From Thiotrichales bacterium HSG1 (GTDB taxonomy: Bacteria > Pseudomonadota > Gammaproteobacteria > Beggiatoales > Beggiatoaceae), in NCBI GenBank assembly GCA_030378125.1, contig JAUCGN010000002.1, positions 3,954 through 27,994 on the forward strand: a stretch of 24,041 bases of DNA, read 5' to 3'. The notes below the pieces were generated by a model, which saw only the letters and a program-made list of their open reading frames with translations, was not told the origin of the DNA and ran no database searches. Position 1 is the stretch's first letter, and every line of letters begins with the position of its first letter. The translations under genes and the position numbers were made by a program. Positions 7,946 through 15,148 of the stretch are shown here, in pieces.

Positions 7946-8407
7946 ATGTTAGACTCCACACCGGCAAAAGGTTATGAAACAGATTTAGACGCTTGGTTTA
8001 TGGCAAATGCTGAACTTTTGCGACAACGTCGTTTCACAGAAATTGACATTGATAATATTGTAGATGAATTAGAAAGTATGGCAAAACGTGATAGACGGGA
8101 ATTGTTAAGTCGTTTAAAAGTATTATTAATGCACTTGTTAAAGTGGCAATTTCAAGCAAATAAACGTTCAAAAAGTTGGGAAAATACTATTGATGAACAG
8201 CGTCAGCAAATATATTTAGTTTTAGCAGACAGTCCAAGTTTAAAACATATGCTAACAGAAAAACTGCACGATGCGTATATTTTAGCGGTAAAAGCAGCAA
8301 TGAAAGAAACTGGTTTACCAAAAAAGGTTTTTCCAACTAATTGTCCATATACTCTTGAACAAACATTAGATGATGAGTTTTATCCTTTGGAAAATACAAA
8401 TGACTGA
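7946..8407 (+). CDS. DUF29 family protein
   Basis: This 153-residue protein begins with the typical YETDLDAWFMANAELLRQRR block and continues with the VDELESMAKRDRRELLSRL helix and a LLKWQFQ...W segment. The family is abundant in cyanobacteria and some sulfur bacteria and has no settled function. It is soluble and mostly helical, with no signal peptide or membrane segment. The start has GAGGT about 8 bases upstream. Its last 8 bases overlap the ATG of the antitoxin-like gene downstream, so the two are probably translated together and this protein may belong to the toxin-antitoxin unit (inference). Confidence 0.85.
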   Translation: MLDSTPAKGYETDLDAWFMANAELLRQRRFTEIDIDNIVDELESMAKRDRRELLSRLKVLLMHLLKWQFQANKRSKSWENTIDEQRQQIYLVLADSPSLKHMLTEKLHDAYILAVKAAMKETGLPKKVFPTNCPYTLEQTLDDEFYPLENTND

Positions 8408-8633
8408 ATTACTTGAACAAGCTCTCCAAAAAGCTACGCAAGAGCTAAACGAACAAGAACAAGTTTTATTAGCAAAATTTTTACTACAACATAATTTGCA
8501 TAATTTTCTTAATGAACATGTTCATTTTATCAGCGAATACAATGTTGATACTCAACAAACAATCAAAGATACTGCCGAACAAAAAAATTTAAACCATTAT
8601 CATTCTGTTGATGAATTTTTTGCTAAACTATAA
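8400..8633 (+). CDS. Antitoxin-like small protein (partner of YafQ)
   Basis: This 77-residue protein starts at the ATG at 8400, inside the end of the DUF29 gene. An upstream in-frame ATG at 8370 would give an N-terminal extension (MMSFILWKIQ) that is just out-of-frame DUF29 sequence, so I reject it. It begins TELLEQALQKATQELNEQEQ, a helical pattern common in cyanobacterial antitoxins next to RelE/ParE-type toxins, and ends in VDEFFAKL. Its stop overlaps the toxin start by one base (TAATG). No DNA-binding motif can be named with confidence. The antitoxin role rests mainly on position. Confidence 0.75.
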   Translation: MTELLEQALQKATQELNEQEQVLLAKFLLQHNLHNFLNEHVHFISEYNVDTQQTIKDTAEQKNLNHYHSVDEFFAKL

Positions 8634-8899
8634 TGCTAACGCTTGCTACAACTAATCTTTTTGAAAAGAATCTCAAAAAAATGTTAAAACGTGGAAAAGA
8701 TAAGGAAAAGTTAAAAGCTGTAATCAATTTTTTAATGACTCAACAACCTTTACCACCCAAATACAAAGACCATATTCTTGTTGGTAACTGGCAAGGTTTT
8801 CGTGAATGCCATATAGAACCTAATTGGTTACTTATTTACCAAATAACCACTGAAAAATTAATACTCACAGATACTGGTACACATGCAGATTTATTTTAA
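8633..8899 (+). CDS. YafQ-type toxin (RelE superfamily mRNA interferase)
   Basis: This 88-residue protein matches YafQ along its length, with DHILVGNWQGFRECHIEP, WLLIYQ and TGTHADLF. In E. coli YafQ the active site includes H50, H63, D67, W68, H87 and F91. The matching residues here are H47, H60, N64, W65, H84 and F88, so the catalytic Asp is replaced by Asn (codon AAT at 8822-8824). YafQ cleaves mRNA on the ribosome. With this change activity may be reduced or altered, which cannot be judged from sequence. It is translationally coupled to the antitoxin-like gene upstream. Confidence 0.87.
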   Translation: MLTLATTNLFEKNLKKMLKRGKDKEKLKAVINFLMTQQPLPPKYKDHILVGNWQGFRECHIEPNWLLIYQITTEKLILTDTGTHADLF

Positions 8900-8912
8900 T
8901 AAAGTCAGATAG

Positions 8913-8935
8913 GGGCGGTGCAATGAAACCGACCA
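8913..8935. repeat. Short palindrome GGGCGGT...ACCGACC, copy 2
   Basis: This is a near-copy of 7883-7909, with the same flanking context (TCAG.TAG.G...GCAATGAAA..CCGACCAAA) and one stem mismatch. It lies between the YafQ gene and the VapBC-like pair. Confidence 0.5.
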
Positions 8936-8973
8936 AACAAGTCAATCAATAACTTTATACTCTACTAAAAACT

Positions 8974-9198
8974 ATGATTTTAAATACAACAATCAACCAA
9001 AATGGTACTTTAAATACAATACTTCCAAAATCTCTTTGGGGAAAAAAAGTAACCATTTCTATCACTACTCAAACAGAATCTCAATCTTCTTGGGAAACAA
9101 TTGATACCATTTTTCAACAAGCAGATACATTAGACTTTCCTCGCAAAACTCATGAAGAAATCAGTGATGAATTAAGAATATTCAAGGAAACACAATGA
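8974..9198 (+). CDS. VapB-like antitoxin (putative)
   Basis: This 74-residue protein overlaps the PIN-domain toxin gene by ATGA. Its N-terminus (MILNTTINQNGTLNTILPKS) looks like a small beta-rich, AbrB-like DNA-binding segment, and the acidic C-terminal half (from ~45) would wrap the toxin. It is not a clear match to a named family. The call rests on size, layout and the neighbouring toxin. Confidence 0.7.
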   Translation: MILNTTINQNGTLNTILPKSLWGKKVTISITTQTESQSSWETIDTIFQQADTLDFPRKTHEEISDELRIFKETQ

Positions 9199-9599
9199 AA
9201 TTAGCTTATGTTGACTCTTCAATTTGGATAACTCGTGTAGAAGGTTTACCTGTTTACCGAGCCAAAATAAATGACTGCTTGAATCAATTGCTACGTGAAG
9301 AATTTGTTTTATGTAGTTCTTCCGTTGTCAAACTTGAAATTTTCCCAAAATTATATAAAGATAAAAACACTACTCTAGTTGAAATTTATAACAAACTATT
9401 TAAACAAACTTGTCATTTGGAAAATTTTTCTAGTATATTTGAACAAGCAGTGAAAATTGCATATACAGAAAACTTAAAAGCTATGGATGCAATTCATGTA
9501 ACTATTGCCATTCATCACGATTGTCAATACATAGTTTCAACTGATTCACATTTTAAAAATCTAACAACTATCCGTCCAGTTTGGATAGATTTAAACTAA
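9195..9599 (+). CDS. PIN-domain ribonuclease toxin (VapC-like)
   Basis: This 134-residue PIN domain has the expected acidic residues: D7 in YVDSSIW, E48 in VVKLEIF, D98 in LKAMDAIHVTIA and D117 in STDSHF. PIN toxins are Mg2+-dependent RNases that cut tRNA, rRNA or mRNA; the target here is unknown. Unlike the YafQ gene upstream, every key acid is kept, so it should be active. It is translationally coupled to the antitoxin gene before it. Confidence 0.88.
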   Translation: MKLAYVDSSIWITRVEGLPVYRAKINDCLNQLLREEFVLCSSSVVKLEIFPKLYKDKNTTLVEIYNKLFKQTCHLENFSSIFEQAVKIAYTENLKAMDAIHVTIAIHHDCQYIVSTDSHFKNLTTIRPVWIDLN

Positions 9600-9625
9600 T
9601 CCTAAAAAATTAAGCATGTAAACCA

Positions 9626-10627
9626 ATGAAAAAACTAGTTATTATACTATTGCTAATTATCCCCTCAACCCAAATATCCCAAGCCGCCTTACCAGCTTTA
9701 GCTTGGACTGTAATCAAAGAACTTGCCATCGACACCGCAATTGATGCAGTGCAAGAGCTATTCAAAGACTCAGTTAAACCAGAAGATGTCGCCAAACTCA
9801 AACAACGCATCACCAAATTAGAACAGCAAATTACTCTATCCCAAAAACAAGGTAACTATCCATCAGCCAAAGAACTTAATACGGTTAAACAAATGGTTGC
9901 TAATTTAACTAAAATAGTCAACACATTAGGCAAACGCCTTAATTCCGTTGAAGCAAGAATAGCCAAAGTAGAACAAGAATTGGCTAGTTTACGCCAGAAC
10001 TTACTTAATGTCTCCAAACAAGATTCTGTGAAAATTGATAAACCATTAGATTTCAAAATAAATTACGTCTATCGTTCCGGCGGCAAAGGCAATCCCAAAA
10101 CTCTCAATAATAATGGTGTACTACATTCTGGGGATTATTACAAAATTATCTTCACTCCCACCGAAAATTGCTATATCTATATTTTTCAACTAGATTCTGC
10201 CAATCAGCTATTCCGTTTGTTTCCTATGCAAAGTTTTGGTGAGGTCGTGGTGAATAATTTCAATCCAATTAAAGCCAATAAAACTTATCATATTCCATCT
10301 AAAAATCAATCATTTGAATTAGACTCCCAAATTGGTTTTGAAACGATTTATTTTGTAGCAACTAGACAGCAAGATATAGTTCTAGAGAAACAATATCAAA
10401 TTATGCAACAGGCTGATACTGGTTTTAAACAACAAATGCAGAAGCAAGTTCAACAACAATTTACTCGTGATTCCAAAGGTTTGCGAGCTATAAAACCAGA
10501 CCCAGTTGCTACAGAAATTTCTTGGCAGGAAAATGGTCAACAATATTCAGTGTTGCAGGAACGTTTGGAAGATATGTGTAATGGCTGTGTGAATGTGCTT
10601 ACTTTTAACCATAAATCGGCAAAATAA
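9626..10627 (+). CDS. Exported coiled-coil protein with DUF4384 domain
   Basis: This 333-residue protein has a signal peptide at 1-20 (MKKLVIILLLIIPSTQISQA), a helical region with a likely coiled coil at ~54-130 (heptads such as LEQQITLSQ and VEARIAKVEQELASLRQ), then a DUF4384 domain at ~141-250 (FKINYVYRSGG, YYKIIFTPTENCYIYIFQLD, LFRLFPM). The C-terminal ~80 residues are unassigned and include a CNGC motif at 318-321. DUF4384 is often found with caspase-like and protein-kinase domains in cyanobacteria and sulfur bacteria; its role is not established. The OmpA-like gene follows after 13 bases, so both probably act in the envelope. Start chosen for the intact signal peptide. Confidence 0.83.
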   Translation: MKKLVIILLLIIPSTQISQAALPALAWTVIKELAIDTAIDAVQELFKDSVKPEDVAKLKQRITKLEQQITLSQKQGNYPSAKELNTVKQMVANLTKIVNTLGKRLNSVEARIAKVEQELASLRQNLLNVSKQDSVKIDKPLDFKINYVYRSGGKGNPKTLNNNGVLHSGDYYKIIFTPTENCYIYIFQLDSANQLFRLFPMQSFGEVVVNNFNPIKANKTYHIPSKNQSFELDSQIGFETIYFVATRQQDIVLEKQYQIMQQADTGFKQQMQKQVQQQFTRDSKGLRAIKPDPVATEISWQENGQQYSVLQERLEDMCNGCVNVLTFNHKSAK

Positions 10628-10640
10628 ATTTTGCACTCCT

Positions 10641-11144
10641 ATGAAAATATTAATTATTTTATTAAGTTGTATTACTAGCAGTGCTTTTGCTGAATTACCA
10701 TTTGCTACTAACCAAGCTGAATTTGAAAAAGCTTTGGCAGTTCCAATGGAAAGACAAAGAAAAGGTTTAGGCAAAGGTATTAGAGCTATTCGCAAAGATA
10801 ACCCAAAAGTTGGAGCTTTGATTCTATTTGATTTTGATTCAGCTATTATTAAACCAGAATCCTATCCTTTGTTAGAAGAATTTGCCAAAGCATTACGAGG
10901 TGGTTTATCTGAAACTGCAATAGTCATCAATGGTCATACAGATAGTGATGGTACAGAGGTGTATAATTTAGGTTTGTCATTACAAAGAGCTGAATCAGTA
11001 AAAGAATTTTTAGTTACAAAATATGATATTGCAGACAAACACTTGACTATTAAAGCTTATGGAGAAAGCAAACCAATTGAATCAAATGCTACAAAATATG
11101 GCAAAATGAAAAATCGTCGGGTTGAGTTTGAAAGAGGTAATTAA
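10641..11144 (+). CDS. OmpA-family peptidoglycan-binding protein
   Basis: This 167-residue protein has a signal peptide ending at SAFA (residue 17), a short linker rich in basic residues, and an OmpA C-terminal domain at ~58-166. The domain shows ILFDFDSAIIKPES, the GHTDSDGTEVYNLGLSLQRA core with D101 and R116 placed as in peptidoglycan-binding OmpA domains, and KNRRVEFE at the end. I chose the ATG at 10641, because the in-frame upstream codon at 10593 lies within the DUF4384 gene and would hide the signal peptide. There is no beta-barrel. Probably co-transcribed with the DUF4384 gene. Confidence 0.9.
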   Translation: MKILIILLSCITSSAFAELPFATNQAEFEKALAVPMERQRKGLGKGIRAIRKDNPKVGALILFDFDSAIIKPESYPLLEEFAKALRGGLSETAIVINGHTDSDGTEVYNLGLSLQRAESVKEFLVTKYDIADKHLTIKAYGESKPIESNATKYGKMKNRRVEFERGN

Positions 11145-11180
11145 TATTGTTAAAACAAACTATTTCAAGATTAAAAGTTT

Positions 11181-11280
11181 TTGAACAAGATTTAACGGAT
11201 TAAAGGATGGACAGGATGGAATAAAACTAGCTTGTGAAGTTATCCTGAAAATCTTATAATCCTGTAAATCCTGATTCAGA
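11181..11280. repeat. Palindromic intergenic repeat, diverged copy
   Basis: The left arm TTGAACAAGATTTAACGGAT is identical to that of 4605-4705. The right arm is the other type, ending AATCCTGTAAATCCTGATTCAG. It is therefore a chimera of the two arm types seen at 7601-7750. It sits 8 bases before the haemagglutinin remnant. Confidence 0.75.
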
Positions 11281-11288
11281 TAAAAAAA

Positions 11289-12082
11289 ATGAAATATTTA
11301 TTAACAATATCCTTATTAGTCACTACCTTATCTCTAAACGCCGAAGTAATAACCGACGGCACACTCGGCCAAAATATCAATCTATCCGGCCCTAATTTTC
11401 AAATCACCCCTGATTTAGGACAACAACACGGTGGCAATCTCTTCCACAGTTTCCAAAACTTCAATCTGAATAGCTCCGAAAGTGCCACCTTCTCTGGTCC
11501 AAACAGTGTGCAGAATATCCTCAGTCGGGTTACGGGTGGCAATCCATCCAATATTGATGGCCAACTTCGCTCAACTATTCCTAATGCCGATTTCTATTTC
11601 CTCAATCCATACGGAATTATGTTTGGGCCAAATGCTAGATTGGATGTACAAGGTTCTTTTCATGCTAGCACCGCCGATTATTTGACACTGGACATGGTGG
11701 TGATATTCGTATTGTAACTGACCAATTTATTACCTCTCTAAATAGTTTAATCAGTGCGTCATCAAATTTAGGTTTGGATGGTGAGGTAAATATTGAATCT
11801 CTTGATGTGGATTTAACCGGAGCTTTAAAAGCTTTCGGCATAAACTTTCTCAACGCTGTTGCTCATATGAGACGACCTTGCACTGTTGAAGACATATTGA
11901 ATAAAAGTACCTTCTATATTTTTTCTGTAAATGGCAGTCAACCTTCTCCAGCCGATTTTATCGCTAATGAATTAGTTCTTATCGAAGAGGAAGAAAAGGT
12001 TGATCTGAAAAATAAAATTAAAGAAGCAAAACCGGTGAATTGGACTGGTTGTCGGCCAAATTTGACTTTGAATAAGATTTAA
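11289..12082 (+). pseudogene. Haemagglutinin-like TpsA gene with internal deletion and frameshift
   Basis: The first frame (11289-11717) has the signal peptide and most of the TPS domain (NPYGIMFGPNARLDVQGSF, ending in ADYL). At about 11683 it jumps directly to sequence that in the paralogs lies near the C-terminus (TGHGGDIRIV). That C-terminal part is in another frame and runs to 12082, with ITSLNSLISASSNLG, RRPCTVED and WTGCRPN. Relative to the intact copies more than 1.3 kb, including the whole beta-helix middle, is missing. The first frame ends soon after the junction, at 11717. A separate product starting at 11774 is unlikely. The 3' end lies in a palindromic repeat, as in the intact paralogs. 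Confidence 0.88.
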
Positions 12083-12168
12083 TGGATTAAAGGATAGACA
12101 GGATTTTAAAGCAATTGAATTTGTATTTAATCATGTTTTATCTTTATAATCCGTGTAATCATGTTCAA
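12068..12168. repeat. 101-bp palindromic intergenic repeat, copy 2
   Basis: Nearly identical to 4605-4705 and 14528-14628. The left arm holds the stop of the haemagglutinin remnant; the right arm ends 19 bases before the ATG of the next intact haemagglutinin gene, so it separates tandem family members. Confidence 0.87.
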
Positions 12169-12187
12169 AACCTCAAAGGAAAACAAA

Positions 12188-14542
12188 ATGAAATACCTAC
12201 TACTAATTTTCCTGTTAATCACTATTCTATCCTCCAACGCCGAAATAATAACTGATGGCACACTCAGCCGAAATATTAACCTACCCGGCCCCAATTTTAA
12301 AATAACTCCAGATTTAGGCCAACAACATGGTGGCAATCTCTTCCATAGCTTTCAAGAATTCAACCTAAATAGCTCAGAATCCGCAACTTTTTCTGGGCCA
12401 AATTCAGTACAAAATATCCTCAGTCGTGTAACTGGCGGTAAACCTTCCAACATTGATGGCTTGATTCGCTCGACAATTCCCAATGCTGATATGTATTTCC
12501 TGAATCCAAATGGAATCATGTTTGGACCTAATGCTAGATTAGATGTACAAGGAAGCTTTCATGCCAGTACAGCGGATTATTTGCGATTAGGAGAAAATGG
12601 ACGGTTTGATGCACGCAACCAGAGTGATAGTTTATTGACTGTTGCACCAGTGGAAGCATTTGGTTTTTTGGCAAATTCACCAGCTTCTATCACAGTTAAA
12701 CACAGTCATTTATCTGTTCCCAAAACCCTATCTTTAATTGCTAACGATTTAAATTTAATTGGTCAAGATATTGTAGACGAAAACGGAACAATCCAATTTG
12801 ATACAACTATTGAACATCCTTTTTTTCCTTCAGTTGTGCCAATTACCACAGCTCAATTAATCGCTAAAGCTGGGCGAATCAATTTAATCAGTATTGGCAA
12901 TTCAGGAGAAACTAATCTCATTTATCCTAAACAACATACTGGACAATTAACTGCTCATAAAATTAATATAAACGCTGAAAATGGTGGAGATATATTTATT
13001 CGTGCTGGAAAAATTAAACTTACTGATACCCAATTGCAAGCCCAAATTTTTAATGAACAGCAAGGTGGCATAATAGATATTCAAGCTAATACCATCACAA
13101 TGCAGGGTATTGATACTTTTTCTAGCATTTTGACTAATACAAATGGCATCGGGCAAGGTGGCACTATCAATATTAATGCTAAACAATTTCATTTAAGTCA
13201 AGGTGTAGCAATATCGTCTAATAGTTATAGCAGTGGTGATGCTGGGGCTATTAAAATTAAAGTAGAAAACGATTTTGAATTCATAGGGAAACTTATCCCA
13301 GAATTGAATCTAACTAGTAGTATTTTTAGTTATACATTTAGCTTAGAGCCAGCTAAAGGTGGAAATGTTGAAATAGAAGCTGGGAAACTAAGTTTATTTA
13401 ATGGTACTCTTATTGGAGCTGGTACTTTTGGATCAGAAGATGCTGGAACTGTTAGCCTCAAGATTAAAAATGATCTAATTATAAGTGGCTTTCAGTTAAT
13501 GGGAATATGGGATTTTCCCAGTGGCATTACAACTAAATCATTTGTGGGAGACCCAATTTTTGCAGAGCTTTATACCCCTGAATTTATTGGTGGTAAATCT
13601 GGTAATATTGAAATTGAGGCCGATAAAATTATGCTTAACGACCGTGGCATAATTCAAGCTGATACCAATCGTGGTGATGGTGGTCATATTAAAATAACTG
13701 CTAATCAACTTACATTAAAAAACGGTGGAAACATTGGTAATGCAACATTTGAACAAGGTGATGGTGGCCAAACTATAATTAATTTAACTGGTCAATTACT
13801 AATTACAGATTCACATAAATCTAATAATGTGTTTGGTGTATTTGATGTATTTGATTATTCAGGAATTTATAGTGGTTCAAGTAGTTTAGAGGAAAATGCT
13901 GGTATGGGAGGAGAAATTTTGATTCAAGCAGACTCTGTCAAATTGGAAGGCAATGCTTTTATTAGTACTGAAACTCGAAATTCTGCTGGTGGCAATATTA
14001 CCTTAAATACTTCCAAATTGCTTAACTTAAAAGATGGAAAAATAATAACTAGTGTGCGTGGTGGCATTGGTAATGGAGGTAATATTACGATTGAAAATCC
14101 AACTTTTGTGGTATTGAATCAAGGCCAAATTAAGGCTCAAGCTGACGCTGGACATGGTGGAAATATTCACATTAAATCAGACCAATTCATAACTTCCCCC
14201 AATAGTTTAATCAGTGCTTCGTCAAAATTAGGTATTGATGGTGAAGTAGCCATTGAGTCCATAGACGTGGATTTAACCGGAGCTTTAAGAGCTTTCGGAA
14301 CTAATTTTCTCAATGCTGCTGCCCACATGAAACGACCTTGCACTGTTGAAGACATATTGAATAAAAGTACCTTCTATATTTTTTCTGTAAATGGCAGTCA
14401 ACCTTCTCCAGCCGATTTTATCGCTAACGAATTAGTTCTTATTGAAGAGGAAGAAGAGATTGATTTAAAAGCTAAAGTGAAAGAAGCTAAATCAGTGGAT
14501 TGGACTGGTTGTCGGCCAAATTTGACTTTGAATAAGATTTAA
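12188..14542 (+). CDS. Filamentous haemagglutinin-like TpsA exoprotein
   Basis: A complete 784-residue paralog. The ATG at 12188 is preferred over 12161 because it follows AAAGGA (12175-12180) and opens directly into a signal peptide (MKYLLLIFLLITILSSNA); the upstream ATG lies within the repeat. The TPS domain at ~20-150 carries NPNGI, the classic form of the motif. A long, glycine-rich beta-helix middle follows, then the constant C-terminal block (ITSPNSLISASSKLG, MKRPCTVED, WTGCRPN). The only two cysteines are in that tail, 56 residues apart. The N- and C-terminal parts are very close to the neighbouring copies while the middle is unlike them. Probably an exported adhesin; the TpsB partner is not in the window. 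Confidence 0.93.
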   Translation: MKYLLLIFLLITILSSNAEIITDGTLSRNINLPGPNFKITPDLGQQHGGNLFHSFQEFNLNSSESATFSGPNSVQNILSRVTGGKPSNIDGLIRSTIPNADMYFLNPNGIMFGPNARLDVQGSFHASTADYLRLGENGRFDARNQSDSLLTVAPVEAFGFLANSPASITVKHSHLSVPKTLSLIANDLNLIGQDIVDENGTIQFDTTIEHPFFPSVVPITTAQLIAKAGRINLISIGNSGETNLIYPKQHTGQLTAHKININAENGGDIFIRAGKIKLTDTQLQAQIFNEQQGGIIDIQANTITMQGIDTFSSILTNTNGIGQGGTININAKQFHLSQGVAISSNSYSSGDAGAIKIKVENDFEFIGKLIPELNLTSSIFSYTFSLEPAKGGNVEIEAGKLSLFNGTLIGAGTFGSEDAGTVSLKIKNDLIISGFQLMGIWDFPSGITTKSFVGDPIFAELYTPEFIGGKSGNIEIEADKIMLNDRGIIQADTNRGDGGHIKITANQLTLKNGGNIGNATFEQGDGGQTIINLTGQLLITDSHKSNNVFGVFDVFDYSGIYSGSSSLEENAGMGGEILIQADSVKLEGNAFISTETRNSAGGNITLNTSKLLNLKDGKIITSVRGGIGNGGNITIENPTFVVLNQGQIKAQADAGHGGNIHIKSDQFITSPNSLISASSKLGIDGEVAIESIDVDLTGALRAFGTNFLNAAAHMKRPCTVEDILNKSTFYIFSVNGSQPSPADFIANELVLIEEEEEIDLKAKVKEAKSVDWTGCRPNLTLNKI

Positions 14543-14628
14543 CGGATTAAAGGATAGACAGGATTTTAAAGCAATTGAATTTGTATTTAATCATGTTTTA
14601 TCTTTATAATCCGTGTAATCATGTTCAA
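14528..14628. repeat. 101-bp palindromic intergenic repeat, copy 3
   Basis: Nearly identical to 4605-4705 and 12068-12168. It starts exactly 2460 bases after copy 2, and the matching 5' gene sequences beyond it keep the same offset, which marks a tandem duplication unit. Confidence 0.87.
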
Positions 14629-14648
14629 AATCCCAGATGGAAAAAAGA

Positions 14649-14915
14649 ATGAAATATCTAATAACTATACTAATATTAGTCACTACCCTATCCATCAACG
14701 CCGAAATAATAACTGATGGCACACTCAGCCGAAATATTAACCTACCCGGCCCCAATTTTAAAATAACTCCAGATTTAGGCCAACAACATGGTGGCAATCT
14801 CTTCCACAGTTTCCAAGATTTTAACTTAAGCTCCACAATCCATGGCCTCATTACCAGACATAAACCGTTATGTAAAATTGCCTTAACTATTGAAATTGAG
14901 AGAATAATGCCATGA
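14649..14915 (+). pseudogene. 5' stub of a haemagglutinin-like TpsA gene
   Basis: The signal peptide (MKYLITILILVTTLSINA) and the first part of the TPS domain are present through HSFQDFNL. Homology stops at about 14830, before the NPNGI motif, and the remaining ~28 codons are unrelated. About 109 bases at 14699-14807 appear identical to 12239-12347. The truncated protein lacks everything needed for TPS function. It is the last member of the array, so a rearrangement or insertion probably ended the array here. Confidence 0.85.
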
Positions 14916-15148
14916 TAAAAAGACAGATAATTAGTGGTTATTTGTGTTTATAATAAGCAATTTGGTAATATAGGTTGGATTATCTGATCGCAGCTTGACT
15001 TTAATTATACATTCACAAATTATTTTAAAGGATAAATATCTTAAATTATGCGAATTATTTACTATTTTAAATATTATTGGATGTTGCTAATTGTTAATTT
15101 ATTACTACGCTTTACAAGACTACCCGCAAAAAAAAGATAAATATCAAA
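14831..15148. other. Intergenic region at the end of the haemagglutinin array
   Basis: No recognised gene. An imperfect inverted repeat (CATGGCCTCATTAC at 14841-14854, AATAATGCCATG at 14903-14914) lies right after the homology breakpoint. A 30-codon frame at 15048-15140 (MRIIYYFKYYWMLLIVNLLL...) would be a hydrophobic peptide with a basic end; AAAGGA at 15027-15032 is rather far upstream, so I do not call it a gene. A run of A at 15128-15135 would be a T-run for leftward transcripts, but no strong stem precedes it. Confidence 0.5.

Noticed and set aside
8370..8399. Upstream start for the YafQ-partner antitoxin
   Set aside because: The extra residues are an out-of-frame reading of the DUF29 end; the ATG at 8400 gives the typical antitoxin start.
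11774..12082. Independent 102-residue gene
   Set aside because: It is the out-of-frame C-terminal remnant of the deleted haemagglutinin copy, with no start signal of its own.
4605..14628. CRISPR array made of the repeated 101-bp units
   Set aside because: Copies are kilobases apart, palindromic over their whole length, and separated by genes rather than uniform spacers.
15048..15140. Small hydrophobic peptide gene (type I toxin-like)
   Set aside because: Only 30 codons, a poorly spaced ribosome-binding site, and no antisense RNA or promoter that I can support; chance hydrophobic frames are common in AT-rich DNA.
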